NCBI RefSeq assembly: GCF_003056335.1
Contig: NZ_PYWA01000006.1
Coordinates: 124,001-188,000, forward strand
Direction of reading: 5' to 3'
Source: Paracoccus indicus
GTDB lineage: Bacteria > Pseudomonadota > Alphaproteobacteria > Rhodobacterales > Rhodobacteraceae
Length of the DNA: 64,000 bases
How positions within the stretch are numbered: position 1 is the stretch's first letter; every line of letters begins with the position of its first letter. Of the stretch, positions 9,681 through 17,418 are shown one piece after another. Position numbers and translations under genes: made by a program. A model generated the notes under the pieces. The model saw nothing but the letters and a program-made list of their open reading frames with translations. It did not search any database and had not been told where the DNA came from.

Positions 9681-10961
9681 TCAGGAACGGCCCTTCCAAG
9701 GAACCAGCACGGCTTCGGCCTTGCGCATCATGATGTCGATGGCGAAACCGATGACGCCGATGATGACGATGCCCATCATGACGATATCCGTGGACTGGAA
9801 CTTGGATGCGGCCACGATCATCTTGCCTGCGCCCTTCTCGGCGGCGACCAGTTCGGCGGCGACCACGGTGCCCCAGCAGACGCCCATGGCGACACGGGCA
9901 CCGGTGAAGATCTCGGGCAGCGAGTTCGGCACGATCACATGGCGCAGCACCTGCCACTTGGATGCGCCGAGCGAATAGGCGGCATGGACCTTGGTGATGT
10001 TCACGCCCGAGACACCCGCCCGGGCCGAGATGATCATCACCCAAAGCGCGGCCAGGAACAGCAGGACGATCTTGCCCTGTTCGCCGATGCCGAACCAGAT
10101 GATGACCAGCGGGATCAGCGCCAGCGGCGGCACGGGGCGCATGAACTCGACGATGGGATCGAACCAGCCGCGCGCCCAACCCGACAGGCCCATGGCATAG
10201 CCCAGGGGGATGCCGACCAGCGATCCCAGCACGAAGCCCGCTGCCACGCGCCACAGCGACCAGCCGACATGTTCCCACAGCGAGACGTTCTGATAGCCGT
10301 TCTTCGCGATATTGAAGAACTGGCCCACCACCGCCTCGGGCGAGGGCATCCAGATCGGCTCCATCTGCAGCCCCTTGTCGGGCGTGAAGTTCAACGAGCC
10401 CTTGCCCGTCATCACCACGCGGCCATGGGGGACCGAGACCGCCTCGCCGGGTGCGATGGGCTGGCCCGCGACCGAGACGATGCGCGCGTCATCACCGTCG
10501 TTGCGCTGCGGGCTGATCAGCACCGACCGCCATGCAGCCACGGTGGCGGTATCGCTGGTGACAAAGCCGGTCGCGGGGCCGGGTTCGGGATCATCCGCAC
10601 CGATGCCCGCATCATGCACGGTCACGGTCACGGTGCCCTGCCCCGTGCTGCCGTCCGGCGCCTCGGCGGTGTATTCGAAGGATGTCGTGCCCGTATAGGG
10701 CCCCGGCACATGGATCGGCACCAGCTTCGATCCGGTGAAGGCACCCCAGACCAGGAACACGACCAGCAGCGACAGCACCGATGCGATGCGGTCGGGCCTG
10801 ACCGCGCTTTCATCGCCGAATGTCACCGTCTTGAGCGAGGTGAAATCGCGCATCTGTCCCACGCGTCGGCGGATCAGCGTGATCGCGAAGGCCGCGCCGA
10901 AGAACAGCGCGACATAGGTGAAAAGTATCAACAGTCCTGTCATTTCAGTGTTCCGCCCCAC
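9681..10961 (-). CDS. tauC: Taurine ABC transporter permease with a large extracytoplasmic insert
   Basis: The C-terminal half (about residues 230-426) is a standard SsuC/TauC permease with a conserved EAA-type loop (AAYSLGASKWQVLRHVIVPNSLP). At 426 residues it is about 150 longer than usual. The extra part comprises two N-terminal membrane segments (about residues 8-28 and 58-78), then roughly 130 residues predicted outside the membrane. Parts of that stretch (SFEYTAEAPDG, GTVTVTVHD, GKGSLNFTPDKG) resemble Ig/cadherin-like beta repeats. It overlaps tauB by 17 nt from this start; a second start at 10943, right after the tauB stop, is also possible. The function as the taurine channel comes from its neighbours tauA, tauB and tpa. 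Confidence 0.85.
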   Translation of the reverse strand: MGRNTEMTGLLILFTYVALFFGAAFAITLIRRRVGQMRDFTSLKTVTFGDESAVRPDRIASVLSLLVVFLVWGAFTGSKLVPIHVPGPYTGTTSFEYTAEAPDGSTGQGTVTVTVHDAGIGADDPEPGPATGFVTSDTATVAAWRSVLISPQRNDGDDARIVSVAGQPIAPGEAVSVPHGRVVMTGKGSLNFTPDKGLQMEPIWMPSPEAVVGQFFNIAKNGYQNVSLWEHVGWSLWRVAAGFVLGSLVGIPLGYAMGLSGWARGWFDPIVEFMRPVPPLALIPLVIIWFGIGEQGKIVLLFLAALWVMIISARAGVSGVNITKVHAAYSLGASKWQVLRHVIVPNSLPEIFTGARVAMGVCWGTVVAAELVAAEKGAGKMIVAASKFQSTDIVMMGIVIIGVIGFAIDIMMRKAEAVLVPWKGRS

Positions 10962-11745
10962 CCATGATTTCTTCTTCCATTTCCCAGATCATTCCGAGGA
11001 TCTCGTTCTTCATCTCTCCGAACTGCGGGTCTTCCTTGACGCTGCGCAGATCGCCGCCCACGGCCTTGTCGGCGAAGGGCAGTCTGTATTCGCGGTGAAT
11101 GCGCCCCGGGCGCGGCGCCATGACAAGCAGCCGTTCGCCCAGCAGCAGCGCCTCATCGACCGAATGGGTGATGAGGATGATGGTCTTGCCGGTCTCCTTC
11201 CACAGCTTCAGCACAAGGCCCTGCATCTTTTCGCGGGTCAGCGCATCCAGCGCGCCCAGGGGTTCGTCCATCAGGATCACGTCGGGATCATTGGCAAGGC
11301 AGCGGGCCAGGGCCACGCGCTGCTGCATGCCGCCGGACAGTTCATAGACCGCCTTGTTCTTGAAGGCGCGCAGGCCGACCTTCTCCAGAAGGTTCTCGGT
11401 GATGGTGTTGCGATCGGGTTCGGGCATGCCCTTCATGCGCAGGCCGAAGTCGACGTTGTTGCGGACATCCATCCATTCGAACAGGGCGCCCTTCTGGAAC
11501 ACCATGCCGCGTTCGGACCCGGGTCCGGTCACGGGGCGGCCGTTCAGGAAGACATGGCCGTCGGTCTGCGACAGAAAGCCTGCAAGGATGTTCAGCAGCG
11601 TGGACTTGCCGCAGCCCGACGGACCGAGGACCGAGATCAGCTCGCCCTTCTGGATGTCGAGCGACACGTCCTGCAGCGCCTGAACATGTCCGCCCTTGGG
11701 CAGATCGAAACGCATGGACAGGTTGTCGATGCTGAGAAATGACAT
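10945..11745 (-). CDS. tauB: Taurine ABC transporter ATP-binding protein
   Basis: The 266-residue ATPase has Walker A (GPSGCGKST, about residues 39-47), the signature ELSGGMQQRVALAR, Walker B (VILMDEPLGALD) and the switch histidine (LITHSVDEAL). This is the SsuB/TauB group that energises sulfonate, taurine or nitrate-type importers. It lies between tauA and tauC on the minus strand, and the taurine role follows from the cluster. The length is normal. Confidence 0.9.
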   Translation of the reverse strand: MSFLSIDNLSMRFDLPKGGHVQALQDVSLDIQKGELISVLGPSGCGKSTLLNILAGFLSQTDGHVFLNGRPVTGPGSERGMVFQKGALFEWMDVRNNVDFGLRMKGMPEPDRNTITENLLEKVGLRAFKNKAVYELSGGMQQRVALARCLANDPDVILMDEPLGALDALTREKMQGLVLKLWKETGKTIILITHSVDEALLLGERLLVMAPRPGRIHREYRLPFADKAVGGDLRSVKEDPQFGEMKNEILGMIWEMEEEIMGGAEH

Positions 11746-11776
11746 GAGGACGGTCCCCCTTCGTGAAGTTGAATTG

Positions 11777-11800
11777 CCGGCGGGCCTTGCGACCCGCCGG
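11777..11800 (-). promoter_or_regulatory. Intercistronic stem-loop between tauA and tauB
   Basis: CCGGCGGG and CCCGCCGG form a perfect 8-bp stem with an 8-nt loop, 11 nt past the tauA stop. There is no T tract. Such loops after a binding-protein gene usually protect its mRNA and lower expression of the membrane components. Confidence 0.55.
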
Positions 11801-11810
11801 TCAGATGGTC

Positions 11811-12800
11811 TTACTGGCCTGCAAGGACCGCCCGCAGGGGGCCGGTGTTGACGGCGTTCTCATAGCTGTCCAGGGCCGTATCGATGCTGCCGGCCTCGAC
11901 GAAGACGTCGGCCACGCCCTTCATGAAGGACGCGGCATTTCCGCCCAGCCACTTCGGCGACAGCTGCTCCTCGACCGAGGGGAACGAGAAGGTCGAGATC
12001 GAGGCTTCGGCGGCCTCGGTCGACATGCCGGCCTCGGTGGCGATCTTCTCCAGCATCTCGGGGGATTTGGTCTCGTTCCACTCGGCGTTGTACTTGGCCG
12101 TGACGGCCAGGAAATCCGACACCATGTCCGCGTTCTCGATGGCGAAGTCGGTCGAGGTCGAGGTGACGTCGAAGACGAGGATGCCCAGTTCCTCCTTCTC
12201 GGCACCGGTCAGCAGCACGTTGCCGTGTTCCTTCATGCGGGCCAGGCCGCCGCCATAGCCGCAGGCGAAATCGACCGCGCCCTGCGCCAGTGCCGCGGCA
12301 CCATCCGTCGGCGCCATGTCGACCACCGTCATCGAGGCGACATCGACGCCGAAATGCTCCATCTGGCGCAGGAAGCCGTAATAGGCGGCGGTGCCAAGCG
12401 GCACGGCGACCTTCTTGCCTGCCAGTTCGTCCGCGCTGTCCTTGTCGATCTCCAGCATGGTGGCCGCGACGCAGTTGTCGTTCTCGGAATAGCTGACGGC
12501 CACGTCGACGACCTGCAACGGCTGCCCGGCCGAGGCCGCGACGACGAAGGGCGGCACGCCCTGGCTGATCGAGATCTGCACATCGCCCGAGGCCATGGCC
12601 GCCGACATGGCGGTGCCCGTCTCGAAGGCGACCCAGTTGACGTTCGTGCCCAGTGCCTCGTCATAGGCACCATCGGCCTTGGCGGCCAGGAAGGGCATCG
12701 GCCATTCCAGGAAATATCCCACGGTCAGGTCCTGCGCCGCGGCGGATTGTGCACTCAGCGCCAGCGCGGCACCGGTCATCAGTTTGGCAAGGGTCTTCAT
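11811..12800 (-). CDS. tauA: Taurine ABC transporter substrate-binding protein
   Basis: The 329-residue protein has a signal peptide (about residues 1-22, ending SAAAQ) and the NMT1/SsuA-like periplasmic binding fold (TVGYFLEWPMPF, then TAMSAAMASGDVQIS). The family binds taurine, aliphatic sulfonates or nitrate and delivers them to TauBC. The start follows GGAGATACGATC. It is first in the minus-strand operon tauABC and diverges from tpa across a gap that holds a predicted TauR operator, so it is probably induced by taurine together with tpa. Confidence 0.9.
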   Translation of the reverse strand: MKTLAKLMTGAALALSAQSAAAQDLTVGYFLEWPMPFLAAKADGAYDEALGTNVNWVAFETGTAMSAAMASGDVQISISQGVPPFVVAASAGQPLQVVDVAVSYSENDNCVAATMLEIDKDSADELAGKKVAVPLGTAAYYGFLRQMEHFGVDVASMTVVDMAPTDGAAALAQGAVDFACGYGGGLARMKEHGNVLLTGAEKEELGILVFDVTSTSTDFAIENADMVSDFLAVTAKYNAEWNETKSPEMLEKIATEAGMSTEAAEASISTFSFPSVEEQLSPKWLGGNAASFMKGVADVFVEAGSIDTALDSYENAVNTGPLRAVLAGQ

Positions 12801-12931
12801 GATCGTATCTCCGTTGTTGGATTGCGAACCGCATCACCGAGATCCGTGGATCTTGCTGCCCACCTACCGACGCCCGCGGCCTGATCCGACAAGACATCGG
12901 CTTTGACGCCCGCCTCAACGTCCCTGCACAA

Positions 12932-12964
12932 CCGGACCTATCGAATTGGTTAAACTGGCCCTAA
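12932..12964. promoter_or_regulatory. Predicted TauR operator in the tauA-tpa divergent gap
   Basis: CCGGACCTAT at 12932 and CTGGCCCTAA at 12955 form a direct repeat 23 bp apart, close to CTGGACYTAA and to the pair before the aldehyde dehydrogenase at 7114-7145. It lies 132 bp from the tauA start and 106 bp from the tpa start, in the 269-bp gap that must hold both promoters. Confidence 0.55.
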
Positions 12965-13069
12965 CCGAATGCCCTTTGTGTTGAATACTTGGGCGGGAAA
13001 CCTGCCGATGGGTCAATTGCGGCCCAAAGACCGGATCCCTCCTCCACCGCTCCCCGAAAGGTCCGCGCA

Positions 13070-14449
13070 ATGAACAGCATCACGCCCCCGAACGATTTCA
13101 CCGACATCGTCCGCGCCGATCGTGCCCATGTCTGGCACCACATGACCCAGCACAAGGCACATGAAACCGTCGACCCCACCGTGATGGTCGAGGGCAAGGG
13201 CATGCGGGTCTGGGATGCCCGCGGCCGCGAACACCTGGACGCCGTCTCGGGCGGTGTCTGGACGGTCAACGTCGGCTATGGCCGCGCCAGCATCGGTCAG
13301 GCCATCGCCGAGCAGGTGACCAAGATGAACTATTTCGCCGGCAGCGCGGGGTCGATCCCCGGTGCCCGCTTCGCCGAGCGGCTGATCGAGAAGATGCCCG
13401 GCATGAGCCGCGTCTATTACGTCAACTCGGGTTCCGAGGCGAACGAGAAGGCGTTCAAGATGGTGCGCCAGATCGCCCACAAGCGGTTCGGTGGCAAGAA
13501 GCACAAGATCCTGTTCCGCGAACGCGACTATCACGGTTCGACCATCGCCACGATCTCGGCCGGCGGTCAGCCCGAACGGAACGAGGGCTACGGCCCCTTC
13601 GCACCGGGCTTCGTCCAGGTGCCCCACTGCCTTGAATACCGCGCCCAGTGGGACGTCGAGAACTATGGCGAACGCGCCGCCGACGCCATCGAGGAGGTCA
13701 TCCTGCGCGAAGGTCCCGACACCATCGGCGCGCTGTGCCTGGAACCGGTGACGGCGGGTGGCGGCGTCATCACCCCGCCCAAGGGCTATTGGCAGCGCGT
13801 GCGCGAGATCTGCGACCGCTACGACATCCTGCTGCACATCGACGAGGTCGTCTGCGGCGTCGGTCGCACCGGCACGTGGTTCGGCTATCAGCATTACGGC
13901 ATCCAGCCCGACATGGTGACGATGGCCAAGGGCGTGGCCTCGGGCTATGCCGCCATCGCCTGCCTCGTCACCACCGAGGAGGTCTTCGACCGCTTCAAGG
14001 ACGATGCCGCCGATCCCATGAGCTTTTTCCGCGACATCTCGACCTTCGGTGGCTGCACGGGCGGTCCCGCAGCCGCGCTGGAAAACATGGCGATCATCGA
14101 GAACGAAGGCCTGCTGGCCAATACCACCGCAATGGGCACGCGGCTGATGAACAACCTGCACGCGCTGGCCGAACGCCATCCGGTGATCGGCGACGTGCGC
14201 GGGCTCGGCCTCTTCTGCGGTGCCGAACTGGTGGCCGATCGCGCCAGCAAGGAACCCGTCCCCGAGGCGCATGTGAAGGCCGTGGTGGCCGACTGCATGG
14301 CGCAGGGCGTCATCATCGGCGCCACCTCGCGGGCGCTGCCGGGGTTGAACAACACCCTGTGCCTGGCACCTGCCCTGATCGCGACGCCCGACGACATCGA
14401 TGCCATCACCGATGCCATCGGCGGCGCATTGGGCCGCGTCTTCGCCTGA
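13070..14449 (+). CDS. tpa: Taurine-pyruvate aminotransferase
   Basis: The 459-residue class III aminotransferase closely resembles known Tpa proteins in segments such as HETVDPTVMVEGKGM, AVSGGVWTVNVGYG and NYFAGSAGSIPG. The PLP lysine is K287 in TMAKGVASGY. It transfers the amino group of taurine to pyruvate, giving sulfoacetaldehyde and alanine. ATG 13070 (MNSITPP) fits the family length and follows GAAAGG; the frame stays open to 12989, but that would start inside the control region. It is followed by tauR and diverges from tauABC. The next step here would be the oxidation of sulfoacetaldehyde by the enzyme at 7203. Confidence 0.92.
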   Translation: MNSITPPNDFTDIVRADRAHVWHHMTQHKAHETVDPTVMVEGKGMRVWDARGREHLDAVSGGVWTVNVGYGRASIGQAIAEQVTKMNYFAGSAGSIPGARFAERLIEKMPGMSRVYYVNSGSEANEKAFKMVRQIAHKRFGGKKHKILFRERDYHGSTIATISAGGQPERNEGYGPFAPGFVQVPHCLEYRAQWDVENYGERAADAIEEVILREGPDTIGALCLEPVTAGGGVITPPKGYWQRVREICDRYDILLHIDEVVCGVGRTGTWFGYQHYGIQPDMVTMAKGVASGYAAIACLVTTEEVFDRFKDDAADPMSFFRDISTFGGCTGGPAAALENMAIIENEGLLANTTAMGTRLMNNLHALAERHPVIGDVRGLGLFCGAELVADRASKEPVPEAHVKAVVADCMAQGVIIGATSRALPGLNNTLCLAPALIATPDDIDAITDAIGGALGRVFA

Positions 14450-14468
14450 CCGAAAGGGGTTTGCGAGG

Positions 14469-14504
14469 GGGACGTCGCGCGCATAATCTGGGGCGCGACG
14501 CCCC
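14469..14504 (+). promoter_or_regulatory. Stem-loop between tpa and tauR
   Basis: A GC-rich 12-bp stem with one mismatch (left arm 14469-14480 ending GTCGCGC, right arm 14493-14504 beginning GCGCGAC) encloses a 12-nt loop. It fills most of the 73-bp gap before the tauR start and may reduce read-through from the strongly expressed tpa into its regulator. Confidence 0.45.
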
Positions 14505-14522
14505 TGCCCCGAAGGAAGCCCA

Positions 14523-15998
14523 TTGCCCATCCCGCCCGAGATCTTTCTGCTTCCCCACGGCAGCACGGCCACGCTGCAGCAGCAGATCCAGCAGATCGTA
14601 GCCGATGCCATCGTCACGGGCCGCTGTTCCCCCGGTGAACGCCTGCCCTCGTCGCGCCGCCTGGCCCAGCATCTGGGCGTGTCGCGGATCACGGTGACGC
14701 TGGCCTACAGCGACCTCGTGTCGAACGAATACCTGCACGCCCGCGGCGGTTCGGGATTCTACGTCTCGGAAAACGCGCCGCGGCGTCCGGCCTATGACGA
14801 CGCCCCGCATGACAAGGCGACCGGCATCGAATGGCAGCGCCGCCTTCGCAAGGGCATCCCCGAGCGTGACGACATCCTGCGCCCCCCGAACTGGAGCGAT
14901 TATCGCTATCCCTTCATCTATGGCCAGTCCGACACCGACCTCTTCGATCACGCCAACTGGCGGAAATGCGCGATGCAGGCGATGGGGCGCAAGGATTTCG
15001 ACAGCCTGACGCGCGACACCTATCAGCAGGACGACCCGCTGCTGGTCGAATACATCCTGCGTCACATCCTGCCGCGGAGGGGCATCCACGCCACGCCCGA
15101 CGAGCTGATCGTGACCATGGGCAGCCAGAACGCCCTGTGGATGATCGCGCATCTGCTGTTGGACCAATCGCCCCGCACGGTGGTCGAGAACCCCTGCTAT
15201 CCCGGTCTGCGCAAGATCTTCGACCAGAAGGGGGTCGTCGTCACCTCGGTCGATGTCGATGACGACGGCCTGCCGCCCGAGGATCTGCCCCGCGAATGCG
15301 ACCTGGTCTTCACCACGCCCAGCCACCAGGCCCCGACCAATGCCACAATGCCCCTCTCCCGGCGCAAGGCGCTGCTGGAGCGTGCCGAGCGCGACGATTT
15401 CCTTGTCGTCGAGGACGACTACGAATTCGAGATCTCGTTTCTCCGCTCACCCTCGCCCGCGCTGAAGTCGATGGACCGACAGGGGCGCGTCATCTACGTC
15501 AGCTCGTTCTCCAAGTCGATCTTCCCGGGGCTCAGGCTGGGCTACATCGTCGCGGCGCCCGAACTGATCCGCGAGGTCCGCAGGTTGCGATCCGTCGTCC
15601 TGCGCCACCCGCCAAGCCACCTGCAGCGCACCACCGCCTATTTCCTGTCGCTTGGCCATTTCGACAGCCAGCTTCACCGCATGACACGTGTCTATGCCCA
15701 ACGGCGGGCCATCATGGAAAAAGGGCTGCAGGACCTGGGGATCGGTCGCGTGCGTCCCGGCGCATCCGGCGGATCGTCCTTCTGGATCGAGGCTCCGCCC
15801 GGCATCGACACGTCGAACCTGGCCATGAAGCTGCGCGGCCAATCGGTGCTGATCGAACCGGGACAGGCCTTCTTTGCCCGCAGGTCACCCGACACGTCGC
15901 ACTATCGCCTTGCCTATTCGACCATCCCGACCAACCGCATCCAGGCCGGGATGGAACTGATCGCCGCGGCCCTGTCCTCCACGCGCCGCGGGGCCTAG
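14523..15998 (+). CDS. tauR: MocR-type (GntR/aminotransferase) taurine regulator
   Basis: The 491-residue protein has a GntR winged helix at about residues 10-85 (SPGERLPSSRRLAQHLGVSR) joined to a class I aminotransferase-like domain with PLP lysine K331 (SSFSKSIFPGLRLGY). This is the MocR architecture of TauR, which activates taurine genes in Rhodobacter capsulatus with PLP and taurine as effectors. The best start is a TTG at 14523, after GAAGGAAG with good spacing; there is no ATG nearby. Its position right after tpa and the TauR-like repeats at two promoters support the name. Confidence 0.87.
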   Translation: MPIPPEIFLLPHGSTATLQQQIQQIVADAIVTGRCSPGERLPSSRRLAQHLGVSRITVTLAYSDLVSNEYLHARGGSGFYVSENAPRRPAYDDAPHDKATGIEWQRRLRKGIPERDDILRPPNWSDYRYPFIYGQSDTDLFDHANWRKCAMQAMGRKDFDSLTRDTYQQDDPLLVEYILRHILPRRGIHATPDELIVTMGSQNALWMIAHLLLDQSPRTVVENPCYPGLRKIFDQKGVVVTSVDVDDDGLPPEDLPRECDLVFTTPSHQAPTNATMPLSRRKALLERAERDDFLVVEDDYEFEISFLRSPSPALKSMDRQGRVIYVSSFSKSIFPGLRLGYIVAAPELIREVRRLRSVVLRHPPSHLQRTTAYFLSLGHFDSQLHRMTRVYAQRRAIMEKGLQDLGIGRVRPGASGGSSFWIEAPPGIDTSNLAMKLRGQSVLIEPGQAFFARRSPDTSHYRLAYSTIPTNRIQAGMELIAAALSSTRRGA

Positions 15999-16081
15999 GG
16001 CTTTGACCGTGAAAGCCATATCGAACGGGGGTGATCTGGTGCCAAAAGCGCCCGCATCCTGCGCCAGTCGAACAGGTATCG

Positions 16082-16105
16082 AAAGACGTGAGGAATGTCT
16101 TTTTT
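16082..16105 (+). terminator. Weak terminator after tauR
   Basis: AAAGAC (16082-16087) and GTCTTT (16097-16102) form a 6-bp stem with a 9-nt loop, followed by more T residues to 16105. The stem is weak, but the T run is good and the site is 84 bp past tauR, just before a convergent gene. Confidence 0.4.
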
Positions 16106-16111
16106 ACTATG

Positions 16112-17260
16112 CTATATCATAGGCTTGACGGGACTATTTAACATAGCATCGACGTCGCCGCACATGGCCACGATCTCCTCCCGCAAGACCTTGCGGCACA
16201 GGTTCAACTCATCGGCGCGGATGAATTCATCGGCACGATGCGCGCGTTCGATCCGCCCAGGACCGCAGATGACCGAGGGGATGCCCGCCGCAGCGAAAAG
16301 CCCCGCCTCGGTGCCATAGCTGACGGCCTGCACGACCTGCCGCCCCGAGCGGTTCGCCAAGCGATGGGCCAGCGAGGGGTCCGCGGCCTTGCGCAGCGCA
16401 GGGTATGCGGCAAGGACGCGATGCGCCGCACCGGTCGGAAAATCGGCCAGAATATCCGTGATGACGGCTTCGGGCGGGTGATCGGGGATGCCCCGCGCCT
16501 CGATCAGAACCGTCGCGCGGTCGGGGATGATGTTGACGGCGGTGCCGCCCGCGATGACACCGGCCTGCAAGGTCGAACAGGGGGGATCGAAGCTGTCGTC
16601 GAACGGACCCTCTTCACGCAGCAGCCGGGCCATTTCCTCGACCCGCAGGGCAAATCGCGCGGCGGCATAGATCGCGTTCTGGCCCCGCGCGGGGTCCGAG
16701 CTGTGGCCGGGGCGGCCCGCGAATGTCACCTCGACCGTCTGCTTGCCTTTATGCGCCAGGACCGGGGCCATGTCCGAAGGCTCGCCCACGATGCAGGCCA
16801 GGGGCGGGGCGATCAGGTCGGGCAGGCGCGCGATCAGATGCGGCACCCCCTGACAGCCGATCTCCTCGTCGCAGGAAATGGCAAGATGCACGGGCCGCTG
16901 CAGGTCCATGGCCAGCAGATCGGGCACCAGATGCAGCATCACCGCCAGAAAGCCCTTCATGTCGCTGGTGCCGCGCCCGACCAGCCGGTCGCCTTGCGCC
17001 GTCAGCCGGAACGGATCGCTGGACCACTGCTGACCCTCGGCCGAGACGACATCGCCATGCCCCGACAGCATGATGCCGGGCACATCCGTCGGACCGATGC
17101 TGGCCAGAATGTTCCAGCGCCCCTCGGGCGTCGGAAGGCGGTGCAGCGTCACGCCGGGGCGGTCCAGATGCGCGCAGATGGCATCGGTGATGGCATCGTT
17201 CGGCGTGCCCGGCAGCGAGGGGATGGCCACCAGTTCGGCCAGGATATCGGTCAGCGTCAT
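16112..17260 (-). CDS. M20-family deacylase, acetylornithine deacetylase (ArgE)-like
   Basis: The 382-residue metallohydrolase shows the M20 metal and catalytic motifs in order: LSGHGDVV (about residue 70), GRGTSDMKG, the base pair of glutamates in CDEEIG, and GEPSDM. ArgE-type enzymes remove an acyl group from an alpha- or omega-amino-acid derivative such as N-acetylornithine. ATG 17260 follows GGAAAGGAGAACCCG. Because it sits between taurine genes and a catabolic aldehyde dehydrogenase operon, it is more likely a catabolic N-acyl amino-acid or amine deacylase than the arginine biosynthetic enzyme. The stop lies in a locally AT-rich patch (16100-16150). Confidence 0.82.
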   Translation of the reverse strand: MTLTDILAELVAIPSLPGTPNDAITDAICAHLDRPGVTLHRLPTPEGRWNILASIGPTDVPGIMLSGHGDVVSAEGQQWSSDPFRLTAQGDRLVGRGTSDMKGFLAVMLHLVPDLLAMDLQRPVHLAISCDEEIGCQGVPHLIARLPDLIAPPLACIVGEPSDMAPVLAHKGKQTVEVTFAGRPGHSSDPARGQNAIYAAARFALRVEEMARLLREEGPFDDSFDPPCSTLQAGVIAGGTAVNIIPDRATVLIEARGIPDHPPEAVITDILADFPTGAAHRVLAAYPALRKAADPSLAHRLANRSGRQVVQAVSYGTEAGLFAAAGIPSVICGPGRIERAHRADEFIRADELNLCRKVLREEIVAMCGDVDAMLNSPVKPMI

Positions 17261-17280
17261 CGGGTTCTCCTTTCCCGCAG

Positions 17281-17302
17281 TCTGCGCGGTGGCGGGCGCA
17301 GA
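17281..17302. promoter_or_regulatory. Inverted repeat upstream of the ArgE-like gene
   Basis: TCTGCGC and GCGCAGA (perfect 7-bp arms, 8-nt spacer) lie 20 bp upstream of the minus-strand start at 17260, in the divergent gap with the aldehyde dehydrogenase at 17419. It is a candidate operator; the regulator is unknown. Confidence 0.35.
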
Positions 17303-17418
17303 TGCTGCCGAAGACGGGGGGGCGGAACGGGACAATCCACCGTGCGGGGCGGGAAAGCGCATGAAAACTGCTTGCCGCCCTGCCCTAGTCTGGCGCTGCA
17401 ACAAACCGGAAGCCCGCC

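Noticed and set aside
13070..14449. Start of the taurine aminotransferase at 12989
   Set aside because: The extra 27 residues match no family member and the longer start would lie only 25 bp from the predicted TauR operator; ATG 13070 has a ribosome site and gives the normal length.
16112..17260. Ectoine degradation (deacylase, semialdehyde dehydrogenase, aminotransferase and Lrp all present in the region)
   Set aside because: The ectoine hydrolase of the M24 type and the Ehu/Ueh transporter are missing, and the genes are spread over several separate operons.
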